Assembly: GCA_958510825.1 (NCBI GenBank)
Contig: OY294046.1
Location: 47,101,794-47,165,793 of the forward strand
Length of the DNA stretch: 64,000 nt
Direction: 5' to 3'
DNA from: Brachypterus glaber
Taxonomy: Eukaryota > Arthropoda > Insecta > Coleoptera > Kateretidae
Numbering within the stretch: position 1 is the stretch's first letter; every line of letters starts with the position of its first letter. The notes under the pieces are model-generated. The model was not told where the DNA came from and made no database searches. It saw only the letters and a program-made list of their open reading frames with translations. The translations under genes and the position numbers were made by a program. Of the stretch, positions 21,913 to 32,398 are shown piece by piece.

Positions 21913-22547
21913 ATACTTAACGTATTAATACTACGTCCTGTTATAGGACTCCTATAGCATGGGACCAATAAACAAAAATAAATTTCAGGTCAACGAATTC
22001 CTAACTCGTATCAAACAAACAAATTTATACTGAAAGTCTTTGCTTGTAATGAATTCAAATCAAAGTTTGATCAAATAGCAATAATCGTTAGTTGTTTCAA
22101 CAGAAAAACGGATAAAAATTCGATATTTGGGGATGTCCACAAACAAAGGTACCTACAGGGGCGAAATGAACCCAGTCGTCATTTTCAGGAGATGACTCGG
22201 AAAATTAGACGAGTTGGTAAGACAAGATTGATCTCTTCTCTGTCATTTTTTTGGTCCTCCGTTTCGTTTAGGAGTGGCAAAAAAATGGCAGTCGGCAAAT
22301 TTTAAAGGTTGATAAGCTTTTTTTTAGTCATCTGTTTTGCTAAGGTGAAAAAAATTTCTGGTCGGAAAATTTCATATCAGTCGGCAAAAAGTCCAAACCT
22401 GATGATTTGTTTTTAGCCATCAGTTTTTTCTGGAAACAGAGTCGGCAAATGTTTGTGTCGCTAGTCGGAATTTTTTACCTTTACACCCCCACGGCAAAGG
22501 CTTTTTTATCTCTTCGACTTAAAGAGTAACGAACGTTATTTTTTTCT
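21913..22547. other. Unannotated stretch with loosely repeated 'gtcggcaaa' motifs
   Basis: 'gtcggcaaat', 'gtcggaaaat', 'gtcggcaaaa' and 'gtcggcaaat' occur between 22290 and 22465 together with 'agtcatc.gtttt' and 'agccatcagtttt', suggesting a decayed tandem repeat. No coding signal. Confidence 0.35.
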
Positions 22548-22980
22548 GGGACCACTGTATTCCTATGTACTTTAAGGCACTGAATCCGATTAGTTTTGGA
22601 AATAACCTCAAAAAACGTTATTTAAGAGACCCGTAATTTCACACAACTATAGTCCAGCCACACAACTATAGTCCAAGGCCCCCAGGGGGCGGGTGGTAAT
22701 TATTTTTAAATGTTTACAATTTATTATGAAAGTTGGTGTATATGGGATATACGGCAACAAGTTTTCAAAGTTTTTTTAAATATTCTGCTCATGGAATATA
22801 GGTGTGAAGCTGGACCATTGTTGTGTGGTTCTGGACTATTGTTGTGTGAAATTACGGTATATAAAAGTTTTTCGAAGTTATCTCCATAACTCACCGGATA
22901 AGGTGCTTTTTTGACCTCAAATTCAGATTCAGCGCCTCAAAATACATCTATGTATTCCTATAGGAATACAATGGTCTCCG
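22548..22980. mobile_element. Foldback of the 'ggagaccact' family, split by another element
   Basis: The left part (GGGACCACTGTATTCCTA to 'ataacctcaaaaaacgtta') and right part ('gaagttatctccataa' to 'ggaatacaatggtctcc') are mirrored, as in 16115 and 16396. The centre is replaced by the element at 22632-22858. Confidence 0.75.
22632..22858. mobile_element. Nested element with CGTAATTTCACACAAC ends
   Basis: CGTAATTTCACACAACTATAG and its mirror (ctggactattgttgtgtgaaattacg type) bound ~227 bp; the motif CACACAACTATAGTCCAG-like is doubled at the left end. The interior contains a unit like the 6.5-kb minisatellite ('ggccccca.ggggcggg', 'gaaagttggtgtat'). It lies exactly at the centre of the 22548-22980 foldback. 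Confidence 0.65.
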
Positions 22981-23440
22981 AAAAAAATCTTTTTTTCTTT
23001 TTGTGAGTGCAATTTATATCGACAAACATGCAACTGTTCTCCTGAAAAAAACGATTTTTGGTTTGACTGAAAAGGAAAGACCAATATCCATTTTCCGATA
23101 GAGCGTCGAGGAAATGCAATTAAGTAAACTAGCAATAAAGAAAATTTGATGTAAGTAAAATATTTGCCGAGTTTTCGTGAGAAAGTCAATGAGTTTTCTT
23201 CCAAAAAGTAAAAGAAGAGTTGGAGGGGACAGTACAACAATACATATATCATAATTTATTAATTTACACTCAAAAAAATAATATAATGTAATCAGAAATG
23301 CTAATTCTAGCAACAGTTGCTATGTTTAGCAATCATTAGCCTTCACAAGAATCGAGAAATTGAGATTTCTTCTTTTATAAGCTATATTTACCCAGATAGG
23401 AGTTTTAAAACTATAAAATTGATTAAAAAAAGTCTTTTTT
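22981..23440. other. Unannotated stretch
   Basis: Two overlapping minus-strand open frames (22929-23313) have no domain, signal or composition support and overlap the foldback. I treat this as non-coding. Confidence 0.35.
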
Positions 23441-23522
23441 TTCTATTTTCTTTATTTGTTTTTCTCAATTTTAACAGATTATTCTATTTTCTTTATTTGT
23501 TTTTTTCAAGTTTAACAGATTA
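23441..23522. repeat. 41-bp tandem duplication
   Basis: The unit TTCTATTTTCTTTATTTG.. ending 'ttaacagatta' occurs twice back to back (23441-23481, 23482-23522) with two or three differences. Confidence 0.85.
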
Positions 23523-24121
23523 TTCTTAGTTTGAATATCTGTTGAGAGTCGACAATTATTCGCCTCCCAATCGCCTATCTTTAAAACGTAAATTTTGTTA
23601 AGTTCAAAATATAAAAGTTGGGTTTCAAACTTGGAAAAATATATAAATACTTCACCAGAAGGTGTAAACGAAAAATTTTACATTTTAAAAATTACTTTTT
23701 TTGTGAAAACTGACAGCTTTTACATTTTTAAATCGTTTTGCAACTTTTCCGTGACGAAACATTAAAAATGTTTAATTTCGTTATTGGAAAAAGATAAAAA
23801 TAATTTTAAAAAAGTGTAAAATTAACTTAATATTTACAAACTTTGTATTCATGAAATTTGCAACTTTTACGTCATTTTACAACTTTTTCGTAATTTAAAA
23901 ATGTAAAATTTGGAAATTTCACATCTCGAGTAAAACTTTAGTTTTACTTACCAATGGTATAACTTTTATACTACAAAATTAACAACATTTTGATTTTTTT
24001 ATTCTTGAAATTTACAACTTTTTTGGCATTAAAGTTAAAAAAAAATACAATTTTACCAGGAGTACAATTTACAACTTTTTGTTAAAATAAAATTTTAAAA
24101 TCCTATGTAAAAATATAAATA
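23523..24121. other. AT-rich stretch with scattered TTTACAACTTTTT motifs
   Basis: From ~23690 to 24090 motifs of the form 'aatttacaactttt' / 'tacaactttttcg' recur irregularly. It looks like a decayed short-period repeat. No coding signal. Confidence 0.4.
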
Positions 24122-24820
24122 CAGTCAAAATTCTATATCTCGAACCTCCACAACTCAAAATGTTCCATAATGGGAGATTTAGCTCAGTGGTCAATGGCAT
24201 CGATATAGCCTGACACTGATCTAATGATCGTGAGTTCAAACCTCACTGGCGCCGATTGCCTTTTTCAGTTAATTAATAATTGAAATTTGGCGAAGGCGTA
24301 CTCCCTAGATATATTGGTTCGAAAGTCAATTAAAGCCGGTGGTTCCCTCTACTACTAGCCCACACAAGTCCTGGACTTAGGGGATGCTTAATTAAGTAGA
24401 ATAGTACGAGGTTAAAAACAAACATAAAACATAAACATAAGTCGAAGATTACTGATGTTTCCCGCATATTTTCTATAATAACAACGTATTTTCACCTCTC
24501 TAACTCGAATTTCTATAACTCGAAAATCTCCGTAATTCTAATCAGTCACCGGCACATTGTCTATTGTACCAATGTATTTTGACCTCTAACTTGAATTTTC
24601 TATAACTCGAAAACCTCGAAACCACAGTAATTTTCACTATATTCTTTATAACTCGAACTTATGTTAGCGCGCGATCGCTCAAAATTGTCAAATTTTGTTG
24701 CGCTGTACGTCGTTTATTGTATGTTTTCTGTGGGAATCCTCAAAGCCTTGAGGGATTTTTTTCTTTAACTCAAAATTTCTTTAACTCGAATTAATTTCGC
24801 GGTTCCTTGAGTTTCGACTG
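24122..24820. mobile_element. Pogo/Tigger-like non-autonomous element with TA flanks
   Basis: CAGTCAAAATTCTATATCTC at the left and, inverted, CAGTCGAAACTCAAGG at the right form short terminal repeats, each abutted by TA (24120-24121 and 24821-24822). The subterminal 'taactcgaa' motif is repeated several times, as in many pogo-like MITEs. Most of the left half is occupied by the SINE at 24172-24440; without it the element is ~430 bp. No transposase remains. Confidence 0.65.
24172..24440 (+). mobile_element. tRNA-derived SINE, copy 2
   Basis: It starts GGGAGATTTAGCTCAGTGG (A-box-like), has GAGTTCAAACCTC (B-box-like) ~55 bases on, and ends with ACATAAAACATAAACATAA. It matches copy 1 (7172-7434, minus) throughout, with small indels in the tRNA-like head. 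It is inserted in the pogo-like element at 24122-24820. No convincing target duplication was seen. Confidence 0.85.
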
Positions 24821-24836
24821 TAATTTAGTTATGAAC

Positions 24837-25036
24837 TTTTAGTCTGAGAGCTGGTGACAATTTTTATTTTATTATTTGCTTCCGGCTATGTTTTATATAT
24901 GTCTTAAAGTACATTCAAATTAAGCTATTTTCAAATTGTTAGACTCCGTATCCGGGTGCTAGAATCTCCAAAAACTATAGCAATGAGCCACCAAAAAAAT
25001 TATTTTTAACTTGCCGAGTCATATACATTTTTTAGT
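24837..25036 (+). repeat. Left member of an inverted pair flanking the LINE
   Basis: It matches the minus strand of 29067-29277: 'tatatatgtcttaa.gtacattcaaattaagcta', 'ccgggtkc', 'ttatttttaacttrccgagtca' in the same order. Divergence is moderate, with small gaps. Confidence 0.7.
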
Positions 25037-25267
25037 TTAAATTATTTATTAAAACCAAGAAACTTACATTTCATGCGGTCCATCCTCTTAAGACTATTAC
25101 AATTTATTGTTTTTATAACTATTTTCTTAAATATTTCAAATTAGTCTATTAAATAAATATTTTAACTTACGTTATTTTACATAATTACACATTTGTTTTT
25201 CTTAAGTACAAATAAATCACAAGTAATACATATCACAAATACAATAATACTTATTTATATTAATAAG

Positions 25268-25672
25268 TTATAGAAGGTTTAAGCTTAAAGTGTGTTTTTT
25301 TAAACTATTTTTAAAGGAAATAAGTGGAAAAGATTTAAGATAATTTGGGAGAGAATTAAAACATGATACCCCACTACAGTAAATGGAATTTTTTCCAATA
25401 TTTGATTTTACACTTAAAACATTTATGTTAAGTGTTTGTCTGGTCACATGGTCATGAGCTTCACACCGTTTTGTAAATTTTATGCTTGAATGTCTTGTGT
25501 TATCAGATATTTGTTTGATAAATATGTTTGTTTGATAAAAGTATACTGCATGCAGTGACATTATTTTCAAATTTTTATAGAGGTCTGCAGGGTGCGTTGT
25601 CCAAGGTAGAGAAAATATGTATTTTGCAATATTTTTAAAGGATTTAAGTTTTTTTGAGTCGTTTGATACCAT
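25268..25672 (-). pseudogene. LINE C-terminal region
   Basis: After a frameshift near 25620 the coding sequence continues as SLPWTTHPADLYKN- and ends ISFKNSLKKHTLSLNLL with a stop at 25268. This C-terminal section, of unknown function, follows the reverse transcriptase in this superfamily and typically ends with a short 'FKxxLKxHL' stretch, which is seen here. Confidence 0.75.
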
Positions 25673-27060
25673 AAGATGGTTAAGTATTGCAAATGGCTGT
25701 GAATTAGAGAGTGATAAATTGATTTAAGAAAACTTTTGTTAATATTTTTTAAGCGGTACAGTACTTCTACCACTGGAGCAATTTTTTTCCTAATCAAAGC
25801 AGTATGATCGTTCCATGACAATTTCTCATCTATCAACAGGCCAAGACACTTGGTGGTTTTTATGTAATTTAAGATTTGGTTTTCAAATTGTATAGCACTT
25901 TTATTATTTATTTTACTTCTACATACCACCATGTATCCTGACTTTTTAATATTAAGTGTAAGTTTATGAGCTTTTAACCATGAATTTATAATGGTCATAT
26001 CATGACTAATCCACCCTCTTATTTTCTCTATTGATGAAGAAAAATAAATTATGGTCGTATCATCTGCATATAGACTAATTTTTCCTTTTAGTTTTAGTTT
26101 ACTTATTGAATTTATATATATTAGGAACAAGGTCGGGCCCAAAATTGATCCCTGAGGCACGCCACATTGAATCACTTTTGGACTCGAGACATAGCCATTT
26201 GCAGATACACTTTGTTTCCTATCTATCAAATAGTTTTTAAACCAACCTAGACAATTACCTCTAATTCCTATTAGTTTAAACTTCTCTAATAATATTTTAA
26301 AGTTGACAGTGTCAAATGCCTTGCACAAGTCAAGTGACACAAGGGCGGCTTTGAGGTTTTTATCCATATTAATTTGTACCTCTGATATGAGATCAACCGC
26401 GGCAGATGTTGTGTCACTTGAGATGCGGAAGCCATATTGACACCGGTACAGGAAATTGATTTCATTTAAGTAAGTTACAAGTTTAATATTAACAATTCTT
26501 TCAAAAACTTTTGATAATATTGGTAAAACAGACACAGGTCTATAGTTATTGTACTGATCTTTATCACCATCCTTAAATAATGGAGTTACTATGGCTACTT
26601 TGCAGCTTGTTGGAACCTCACCGCTGACCAAGGACTGATTAACACATTTGCAAAGAACTGGGGTTATCTCATCAATACAAAGTTTCACAGATTTTGCATC
26701 AATACCATCTACTCCACTTGCCTTTCCAGCTTCCAGATTTTGTATAATTTTCCTTATTTCTTTTTCTTCTACCGCTTCAAATCCCATTACTTTGTCACTT
26801 TTTGCTTCATACTGCTCGTCGTTGTGTATAAGGTATTTTATTAGCAAGGCCTTTTCCAACGCTAATAAAAAAATTGTTTAGTTCTTCACAGACTTCTTTA
26901 CCTACTTTTGTTTCTTCATTTACAGATTTAATTTCGGTTATTTCCTTTCTTAGATTTTTTTTAATGGTTATTATTTGATTAATCATTTGCCATGTTTTTC
27001 TGTTATCTCCATTCATTTTTTTTGAACATTTTTCATAGTACACTCTCTTAGCTTCATGAA
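25567..27060 (-). pseudogene. LINE reverse transcriptase domain
   Basis: The linker (26807-27043 frame, EKCSKKMNGDNRKTWQ and NNFFISVGKGLAN) leads, after a frameshift near 26810-26850, into a 430-codon reverse transcriptase frame (26859-25567). Motifs by residue of that frame: NYRPVSVLP (105-113), QYGFR (141-145), SLDLCKAFD (175-183, catalytic Asp), GVPQGS (233-238), YADDT (264-268, catalytic pair), and the LGLLID and LSWNDH thumb motifs. The catalytic core looks complete; only the frameshifts kill it. Confidence 0.88.
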
Positions 27061-28074
27061 TTTTATTTTTAACTTTTTTTTGTAATATTTATAGTTTTCT
27101 TTTATAGTATAAATTTTCTGGATTTTGTTTATTTTTCTTATACATGTAATTTTTTTCTTTATTAAATCATTTGTAATCCATACTTTATGGTTTTTCTCCT
27201 TAAATTTATAATCCTGGTAAAAGGTATTATCTTCAAAACATTTTACAATTGAATTGTAATTTTCATCAATTGGATTTGCAGAGTTGTAATTTTCGTTTAA
27301 GCTCTTCAAGGATATCTTAACTTTTTCAATATTGACAGTTTTTTTCTTAATTTTTTGTTTTTCTTTAATTAATGCAGAATTTTTGAGACTTAAAATTTGT
27401 AGTTCATGATCACTAATATCGGTACTAATAACAGCTAAATTATCAAAAGTAGTGTCACAGTTTGTAAGTACATGATCTATTAGGGTTTTCTTACTTGGCC
27501 TAGTTGGTATAGTTTTGTTATAAAACGAGAACCCATTGGACATGCACATATCAACATAATTGTCCTTTTGTCTGTCATATTTTTTCAGCAAATTAATGTT
27601 CAAATCGCCAAAAAAATATGCCTGTTTGTTCGCTAAATTTTGAAGTTCAGTATCAAGGATATTTGTCATTTCATGGTTACAGAAATCTGGGGGTTTATAT
27701 ATTATACCAAAATATTTGTTTAATTTAGGTAGTTGTACTACAATAAGAGAGAGATCTACTTCTTCAATAGTTTTGATTATTTTAAATTCAATTCCCTCTT
27801 TTATAAATATAGCTGCTCCACTAGATCGACTTGAATAAACAACGTTATAATTGGGTATATTAAAAAAATTTTGCTCACATTTTTTTACCCATGTCTCTGT
27901 GACCATGATTAAATGAAGTTCTTGTGAACTTTGTGATATTAGAATTTCTATCTCATATAACTTTTTTTTAATAGAGCGGCTATTTAAATAAAAAACATTT
28001 AAGTTTTTGTTATCACATTGTAAATCACCAATATTGTCATATTTTTGTAAATTGCAGGTTGCTTTGTTCGCCAT
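27013..28074 (-). pseudogene. LINE endonuclease domain
   Basis: The 353-codon frame from Met at 28074 is an apurinic-type endonuclease that would nick the target DNA for target-primed reverse transcription. Visible motifs: NSRSI (residues 31-35), VTETWV (58-63, catalytic Glu), FFGDLNI (154-160), LIDHVLTN (198-205) and ISDHELQI (220-227, catalytic Asp-His). The frame ends early at 27013 because an A-run (T8 on the plus strand, 27074-27081) appears to have lost a base; the true continuation is in the next frame. The catalytic residues appear intact. The start codon is plausible, but whether this was the true protein start is unknown. Confidence 0.85.
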
Positions 28075-28130
28075 TTCTGCTGATCTGACATTTAATTAAT
28101 TTTATTGAATACATTCAGATTAATCTATTT

Positions 28131-28505
28131 TCATAGTTATACACAATAATTCTGGGGCCAAGGGATGAGAACAGTCTTTAAAAAGTGCCTTTAAAATATA
28201 TTATACCTAATTTTTTAAAGAAATGAGAATTTATGAAATGACAATTTGATTAAATGAAAATTAAAGAGAGTTTTTAGTGTTGAAGTATGTCAGATAAAGT
28301 TTTTAAAGTATTTTTTTAACTCTTAGCCTAGTTAATAATTGTGTAAAACCGTCAAAATCATAAAGAAGGAAAGAGAACCATTAGTCCAGCCTGCGCAAGA
28401 TTATTTTGTGACAGAACGGGGCAGCGAAATGACGTAGGGCAACATATCTGACCTTGCGCAGTACGCATCTCTATCAGCTGTGAAATGCTGGCGGTCGTAA
28501 AACAA
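28131..28505. other. Unannotated spacer upstream of the LINE
   Basis: No coding signal. It may hold a LINE 5' untranslated region but no promoter motif is recognisable. Confidence 0.3.
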
Positions 28506-28610
28506 TTCATCACCCCAGTATTCATTTGTCTTATCTCCAAAAATCCCCTAGTAAAAATCTTAAAAAGTCCAAAAATAGAGATATGGCAAACCAATACTGG
28601 GGTGACGAAT
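28506..28610. mobile_element. 105-bp MITE, CACCCCAGTATT family
   Basis: Arms ATTCATCACCCCAGTATT and its mirror (AATACTGGGGTGACGAAT) extend into 'atctccaaaaat'. Single right-arm pieces recur at 33097-33125 and 33328-33360. Confidence 0.7.
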
Positions 28611-29066
28611 AATTAGTAGTTTGTTTATACTGTCAGTACTGTCAGATGGTCGTTTGTTACTGTTCATTTTTCGACTTATACTGTGTTTTAATTGTTTTTT
28701 TTTGCTGCATTTGTTTATAACTTTAAACCTAACCTGTATTGTTGCTTTATGAAGAGCAAAGGGTCAATCCCTGGTGTACTTAAAGTAGGTGTACAAAATC
28801 CCGAAAAATTCTTATAAAATCATTTTAAAAAACTATTTCGATGTTTCTTCGTAGATATTTATTTTTTTTTTGTTCAATTTTTTACAATTTTTATTTGACA
28901 CACAAAACTAAGGTTAAAAATACTCGTCAAAAACAACAATAGTAGTGCGCATGTGCAAGTTTGTCTCAGATGCGCTAGGCACATTTATCACAGTATTCCT
29001 CAACGGCTTGAGAGGTCTTTCTTTGTCTATGGTCAAAATAGACTAATCTAAATGTAATAAATATAA
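28611..29066. other. Unannotated spacer
   Basis: No coding signal, repeat arm or RNA gene was recognised. Confidence 0.3.
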
Positions 29067-29277
29067 TTTGTTTGACTCGGTAAGTTAAAAATATTTTTCG
29101 GGGACCCCATTTCAGCACCTTTTCGAGGCTTCTAACATCCAAAGGAACCCGGTCCAGGACCTGGCGATTTGCAAGTAGCTTAATTTGAATGTACATTAAG
29201 ACATATATAAAGTACAGCTGGGTGCAAATAATGAAATAAAAATGGCCACCAGTTCTTAGACCATTTGTTTTTAGTTG
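29067..29277 (-). repeat. Right member of the inverted pair flanking the LINE
   Basis: It is the reverse counterpart of 24837-25036, slightly longer, with 'ggtcctggaccgggttcc' retained where the left copy is degraded. Confidence 0.7.
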
Positions 29278-29761
29278 ATTTTCATGAAATTTACAACATC
29301 GGAAAATTTTTAACTTTTTCGTAAAATTCTTTTGTGGGGTACAAATAAAAAAGTAACGAAAATAATTTTACCAAAAGGTAATATTTTCACTATTTCATGC
29401 CCCTGTTTTCTCTGTAATAAAATAAAGTAATAAAATCAATAAAAGTCGGTTTTGTACAAATCTCTTTAATTTTTGGGAATCGCGTGTTTGGGGGCGATTC
29501 CAAAATTTTCGTGCTTAAATTGATGGCCTGTCTAAGACATGTCATAAACCGTGAATAACAACTGTTCTTGGCGGTAAAAAATTGCCAAATTATGTATGCT
29601 AGTACCTAAATATGGTTAGTTATTAATTAATAATAATATAAAAGGTTACTTTTTAGTTGATCAACTATTGGTGAGTCTATACTGTAAAAAATGTTTTTTT
29701 TAACAAATATTTTGTGTATTTGATTTCTTTAATGTATAGATTATTTTTTTAAATTTCCATG
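29278..29761. other. Unannotated AT-rich stretch
   Basis: No coding signal. A 'gatcaactattggtgag' motif near 29660 resembles the subterminal repeats of the 40.8-kb element. Confidence 0.3.
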
Positions 29762-30057
29762 TTCATTCAGCATATTGTCAACATAAAAATAATATTAGGC
29801 ATAGTATACGCCTTACGTAAAATTAAACCATATAAATAACAATACAATGTAAAAAACTATTAACAATGTCATATTGTCCCGCAAAAATAGTTCAAATCAA
29901 TAGTTTGCATTTTATTTTAATTTATGTCGAAATTTCGTTTGTCAGAAGTCATTGTTAATACTTTTTTACATTGTATTGTTATTTATATGGTTTAGTGTTT
30001 TACTTAAGGCGTAAACTATACCTAATATTATTTTTATGTTGACAATATGCTGAATGA
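29762..30057. mobile_element. Foldback with ~107-bp arms
   Basis: CATTCAGCATATTGTCAACA at 29762 is mirrored by 'tgttgacaatatgctgaatg' ending 30057. The arms agree at most positions, including 'ggcatagtatacgcctta' and 'accatataaataacaatac'. The ~80-bp spacer is non-coding. Confidence 0.85.
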
Positions 30058-30155
30058 AGTAATTAAGGTAACATAACCTCCGATAACCTCCAAATTTTAT
30101 TTTATTCATTTTTTATGTATTTAATGTATGTTCTAATTAATAAACCTTGTTGTAG

Positions 30156-30191
30156 CTGAAGAAGAGCTACCGTTTAGGTGCTCGAAACGTT
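30156..30191 (+). other. Hammerhead-core-like motif
   Basis: CTGAAGA is followed by a pairable segment (GAGC..ACC / GGT.GCTC) and GAAACG, the strand order of a hammerhead ribozyme core (CUGANGA, stem II, GAAA). One extra A lies between the core and stem II, and no cleavage-site half or stem III is visible. Similar strings are frequent in insect interspersed repeats. Confidence 0.25.
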
Positions 30192-30245
30192 GGAGATTTT
30201 ACCTTAAAAAAGCATTTATTTTGGTCCTATAAGGGAACGTTCAAG

Positions 30246-30504
30246 TTATAGGTTAGGGAACGTTCAAGTATTACGTAATGCAAAATGTACCAAAATTCAT
30301 ACACTTCATACATCGGTTCTCGCGTTATTCAAGGCTGTAGAAATTTCATATTTTGGCTACCCCCCCTAACACACCCCCTATCAGGGGGGGTAGGCAAAAT
30401 ATGAAATCTCTATAATCTATAATAACGCGAAAACCGGGGTATGAAGTGTATGAATTTTTGTACAATTTGGGTTACGTAATACTTGAACGTTCCCTAACCT
30501 ATAA
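30246..30504. mobile_element. Foldback MITE, GGGAACGTTCAAGTATTACG family
   Basis: TTATAGGTTAGGGAACG at the left is mirrored by CGTTCCCTAACCTATAA at the right; the arms run ~110 bp ('gtattacgtaa', 'ttcatacacttcatac', 'gcgttatt', 'catattttg') around a C-run/G-run centre. An extra 'gggaacgttcaag' precedes it at 30225-30245. Related ends occur at 53137 and 56634-56770. Confidence 0.85.
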
Positions 30505-30837
30505 TTACAACCACTTAAAATAATTATTATTTTAATTTTTTTTACCCACCTACCTACTTAAAAATAAACCTAAAATAGTACGGTTCCACCGTACTTACTT
30601 TCTCGAAAAATTATATTTACATTATTAAACTGATTATAATCAGTTTGCATTAATAAAAAAAATATATTTTCATCATTATGAAAAAGTAACCCCTCAATTT
30701 AAATTTTAATGCGCATCTGTCAAAATGGATAAGAACTCGAATGGAATTACAGTAGAGGAAAAACTAAGAAAAATTCCCTGAGCAATCCTATAAAAAACTT
30801 AAGTTTAATGTTTGGTTTTGATCTCTCTAACGGTATG
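30505..30837. other. Unannotated spacer
   Basis: No structure found. A short frame MDKNSNGITVEEKLRKIP at 30725 is too brief to interpret. Confidence 0.3.
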
Positions 30838-31151
30838 GCCTGTACTGGCCTCTAAGCTAGAAAGCAGTATAGGTTGGCGCACGGATCTCTGACTACAGGA
30901 AATATGTTTGGAATGTGTGTATAAGAGGGAGGCTCGTTGTAGTCACGCACGCCTTATAACGGAAAGAAGAGAGCGCAAATGATTCCTCCCCCTTTCGTCG
31001 GAGACTTTCTTTCATGCGGAGAACTATAACTCCATTTTCCAATAGCAGCTTTTCCAAAATATTATCATTATATTAATCAGAGTTAATGTGAAAACTTCGC
31101 TATGCGACAAACGGACTTACTGCTTTCTAGCTTAGTAGGGCATTGTAGGCC
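30838..31151. mobile_element. Element with CTAAGCTAGAAAGCAGTA ends
   Basis: CTAAGCTAGAAAGCAGTA (30852) is exactly mirrored at 31118-31135, and weaker pairing extends outwards to 'ggcct'. The ~250-bp interior is less AT-rich than its surroundings. A piece of its left end ('ggtata.attggc.cacgg') recurs at 31223. No coding capacity recognised. Confidence 0.6.
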
Positions 31152-32116
31152 TCTGGACGGACGAAACCACAGATCGACGAAAATTCACTGATTGTTACAG
31201 TAATACTTATTGTTGTTATAGTTCCGGTATAGATTGGCACACGGTAAGTTAGCTACGACGTAAGCGGGAGGTATATACGAAGCCGCTAGAAAGCTCTCAA
31301 CTTTACGATTAAAGCGTCATAAGGTAGTGTGTATGCAAGTGAGAGGCATACACATTCTTCACATTATTTCGATAGCTTTAAAACCGTGTGTCAAACAATA
31401 TCTGTAACAACCAATAAATTTTTACTTAACTTTCGTGGGGTTTCATATACGCAAAATTCAATATGCAGAACTGCTGTACATGTATACAGTAACCGAGTCT
31501 CAGTCGAGGTCGTTGAATTTAAAAAAAAAAACAAATCTTTCCTATTTTAGAAGTTAAAGCTAAAGTTAAATATTCATAGAAAAATAGAAACATGTGTTTA
31601 AACAAAGCTATTATAGGGGTTGACAATTCAACTTACCGCCCACTTCCAAGCCACCTACTGGCCTAATTCTCTTTTTATATCAACCCTTTTTTTACGTACA
31701 AACGAAATACTCAAGCTCCCCTATGACACTACATTACCGAAGTCTTTTGTTCAACTCTTTCATTTCGATGTTTTTAATCTTCTTTTTACGACAATGTGAG
31801 GAAACAAGTTTCAAAACTCAATATCTGTAGAAAAAAAAGTATATTAATGTGTTATAATTCCATTTTGGGTAAAAAGAAGATGGGGTAAGGAGGTAAAAAC
31901 TGTTATTAAAAATCACATTCCAGTATCCACTTTCCACTTTGCGACAGAAAAAAATTGAAAAACTATTACTTTTGGCTATTGCTTAATATTTTGCAATAAA
32001 AAGTCGAAAAGTTAAAATATATATTTGTTGATTTTTATTTTATTTGTTTTCTATTTATTAATTATATAAAAAATAAAATAAAAAAATCTTAATTTTATTT
32101 TTGTAAATATATTTAA
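31152..32116. other. Unannotated stretch
   Basis: The 31150-31560 part is closer to average composition and holds a 73-codon open frame (31329-31550) with no recognisable features. The rest is AT-rich. I cannot assign any function. Confidence 0.3.
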
Positions 32117-32275
32117 AGTACGGATTCCAAGATAAAAAATATAAGATTTTTAAACTTTTCGATAAGATATTTAAGATTTCTGAAATATCTTAGAAATCTT
32201 GTCCAAAATTACCGAGATTTTCCAGCTTTTTGGTAATATTATTAAGATTTTTGAAAGACAATTTTGTACACGGAC
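32117..32275. repeat. AT-rich palindromic repeat ending in TGTACACGGAC
   Basis: 'aagattt' / 'aaatctt' motifs are packed in both orientations between GTACGGATTCC and TTTTGTACACGGAC. A related piece at 37612-37792 ends with GTCCGTGTACAAA. It could form many hairpins. Non-coding. Confidence 0.5.
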
Positions 32276-32398
32276 TTCTGTTCACCCCTCGAATATTTCA
32301 TTTTTTGTTATTTTTTTATTGTAAAATTGATCCAAATTCTTTTTCTATTCTATATCCATTTGCTGGCAGCATTTTTTTTATCTCAAAATAGGAGGGTC

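Larger units (their letters stand above)
25038..28130 (-). mobile_element. Non-LTR retrotransposon (LINE), Jockey/CR1 superfamily
   Basis: It encodes, 5' to 3' on the minus strand, an APE-type endonuclease then a reverse transcriptase, followed by an AT-rich 3' region with no long poly-A tail. No first ORF (gag-like) was found upstream of 28074, so the 5' end is truncated or lost. Three frameshifts break the reading frame (27074-27081, about 26810-26850, about 25620), so it is inactive. The clade is judged from motif style only. Confidence 0.85.

Noticed and set aside
22929..23313. Two overlapping hydrophobic minus-strand proteins
   Set aside because: They overlap a foldback tip, are composed of AT-driven Phe/Leu/Ile codons, and have no recognisable motif.
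24172..24260. A tRNA gene
   Set aside because: It has A- and B-box-like motifs but the 5' GGGAGAT has no pairing 3' acceptor strand, and a ~170-bp body with a repetitive tail follows in both copies, so it is a SINE head.
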